A program made the position numbers and the translations under genes. The notes beneath the pieces are model-generated. The model made no database searches. It had not been told where the DNA came from and was given only the letters and a program-made list of their open reading frames with translations. From positions 1 to 10,181 of the forward strand of contig JAHFRG010000056.1 of NCBI GenBank assembly GCA_023258935.1: a stretch of DNA of 10,181 bases, in the 5' to 3' direction. Of the stretch, positions 10,037 to 10,181 are shown in pieces (within the stretch, counting starts at the first letter, position 1; every line of letters starts with the position of its first letter). This DNA is from Betaproteobacteria bacterium (GTDB lineage: Bacteria > Pseudomonadota > Gammaproteobacteria > Burkholderiales > JAHFRG01).

Positions 10037-10181
10037 ATGGCGGCGGTAGTCAAGCATTTACGCATTCACGGCCTGGTACAAGGCGTGTTTTTCCGCGAAA
10101 CCATGCGCCGCCAAGCAGAGAAGCTCGGCGTCACCGGCTGGGTGTGCAATTGTTTCGATATGAGCGTGGAAGCGATGGTGC
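10037..10181 (+). CDS. acyP: Acylphosphatase, 5' part
   Basis: 48 codons are visible before the right edge; the family is usually about 90-95 residues long. The acylphosphatase loop is HGLVQGVFFRE (11-21), with the catalytic arginine at Arg20. GWVCN (34-38) supplies the catalytic asparagine, Asn38, followed by the SVEA strand. The small cytosolic enzyme hydrolyses acyl phosphates such as 1,3-bisphosphoglycerate or carbamoyl phosphate. It starts 2 bases after the hyfI stop, with no evident ribosome binding site, so it is probably the last or next gene of the same transcript. The N-terminal domain of the hydrogenase maturation protein HypF is also acylphosphatase-like, but this sequence has VFFRE rather than the HypF VGFRPFV, so stand-alone AcyP is favoured. 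Confidence 0.88.
   Translation, partial: MAAVVKHLRIHGLVQGVFFRETMRRQAEKLGVTGWVCNCFDMSVEAMV

Noticed and set aside
10037..10181. HypF hydrogenase maturation protein
   Set aside because: The loop reads VQGVFFRET and the strand GWVCN, as in stand-alone acylphosphatases. HypF has VGFRPFV. The full length is not visible, so this is not absolute.

Overview
The window comes from a proteobacterial chromosome, most likely a betaproteobacterium. The metG protein style, the head-to-head mrp/metG pair (an arrangement also known from Escherichia coli) and the GC-rich hyf-like genes all fit this, but the lineage is inference from memory and no search was run. The left end holds the 5' part of an Mrp/ApbC iron-sulfur carrier gene on the minus strand. 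A 125-base divergent intergenic region separates it from metG, a full-length methionyl-tRNA synthetase with a C-terminal tRNA-binding domain.

The metG stop codon overlaps the GTG start of a six-gene set homologous to hydrogenase-4/formate hydrogenlyase subunits, in the order hyfB-hyfC-hyfE-hyfF-hyfG-hyfI. The first three genes overlap head to tail by 4 bases, hyfF follows one base after hyfE, and hyfI starts 2 bases after hyfG. The only real gap is 110 bases between hyfF and hyfG, and it carries two adjacent GC-rich hairpins. An acylphosphatase gene begins 2 bases after hyfI and runs off the right edge.

The main result is that this is not a hydrogenase in the normal sense. The large subunit (hyfG) has lost all four cysteines that would hold the NiFe centre: the first CxxC is SGDS and the second is SYSG. 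It also ends where a matured hydrogenase would end, so it has no peptide for a maturation protease to remove. The small subunit keeps its four cluster cysteines. The two antiporter-like subunits, the NuoH-like subunit and the NuoK-like subunit keep their key charged residues. There is no HyfA, HyfH (NuoI-like), HyfD, hydrogenase maturation gene or formate dehydrogenase in view. This fits the 'energy-converting hydrogenase related' (Ehr) group, proposed as an intermediate between group 4 hydrogenases and respiratory complex I, whose substrate is not established. The expected picture is a membrane complex with a peripheral arm of hyfG and hyfI on a membrane arm of hyfB, hyfC, hyfE and hyfF, coupling an unknown redox or conformational process to ion movement. 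It seems to be co-transcribed with, and translationally coupled to, a housekeeping tRNA synthetase.
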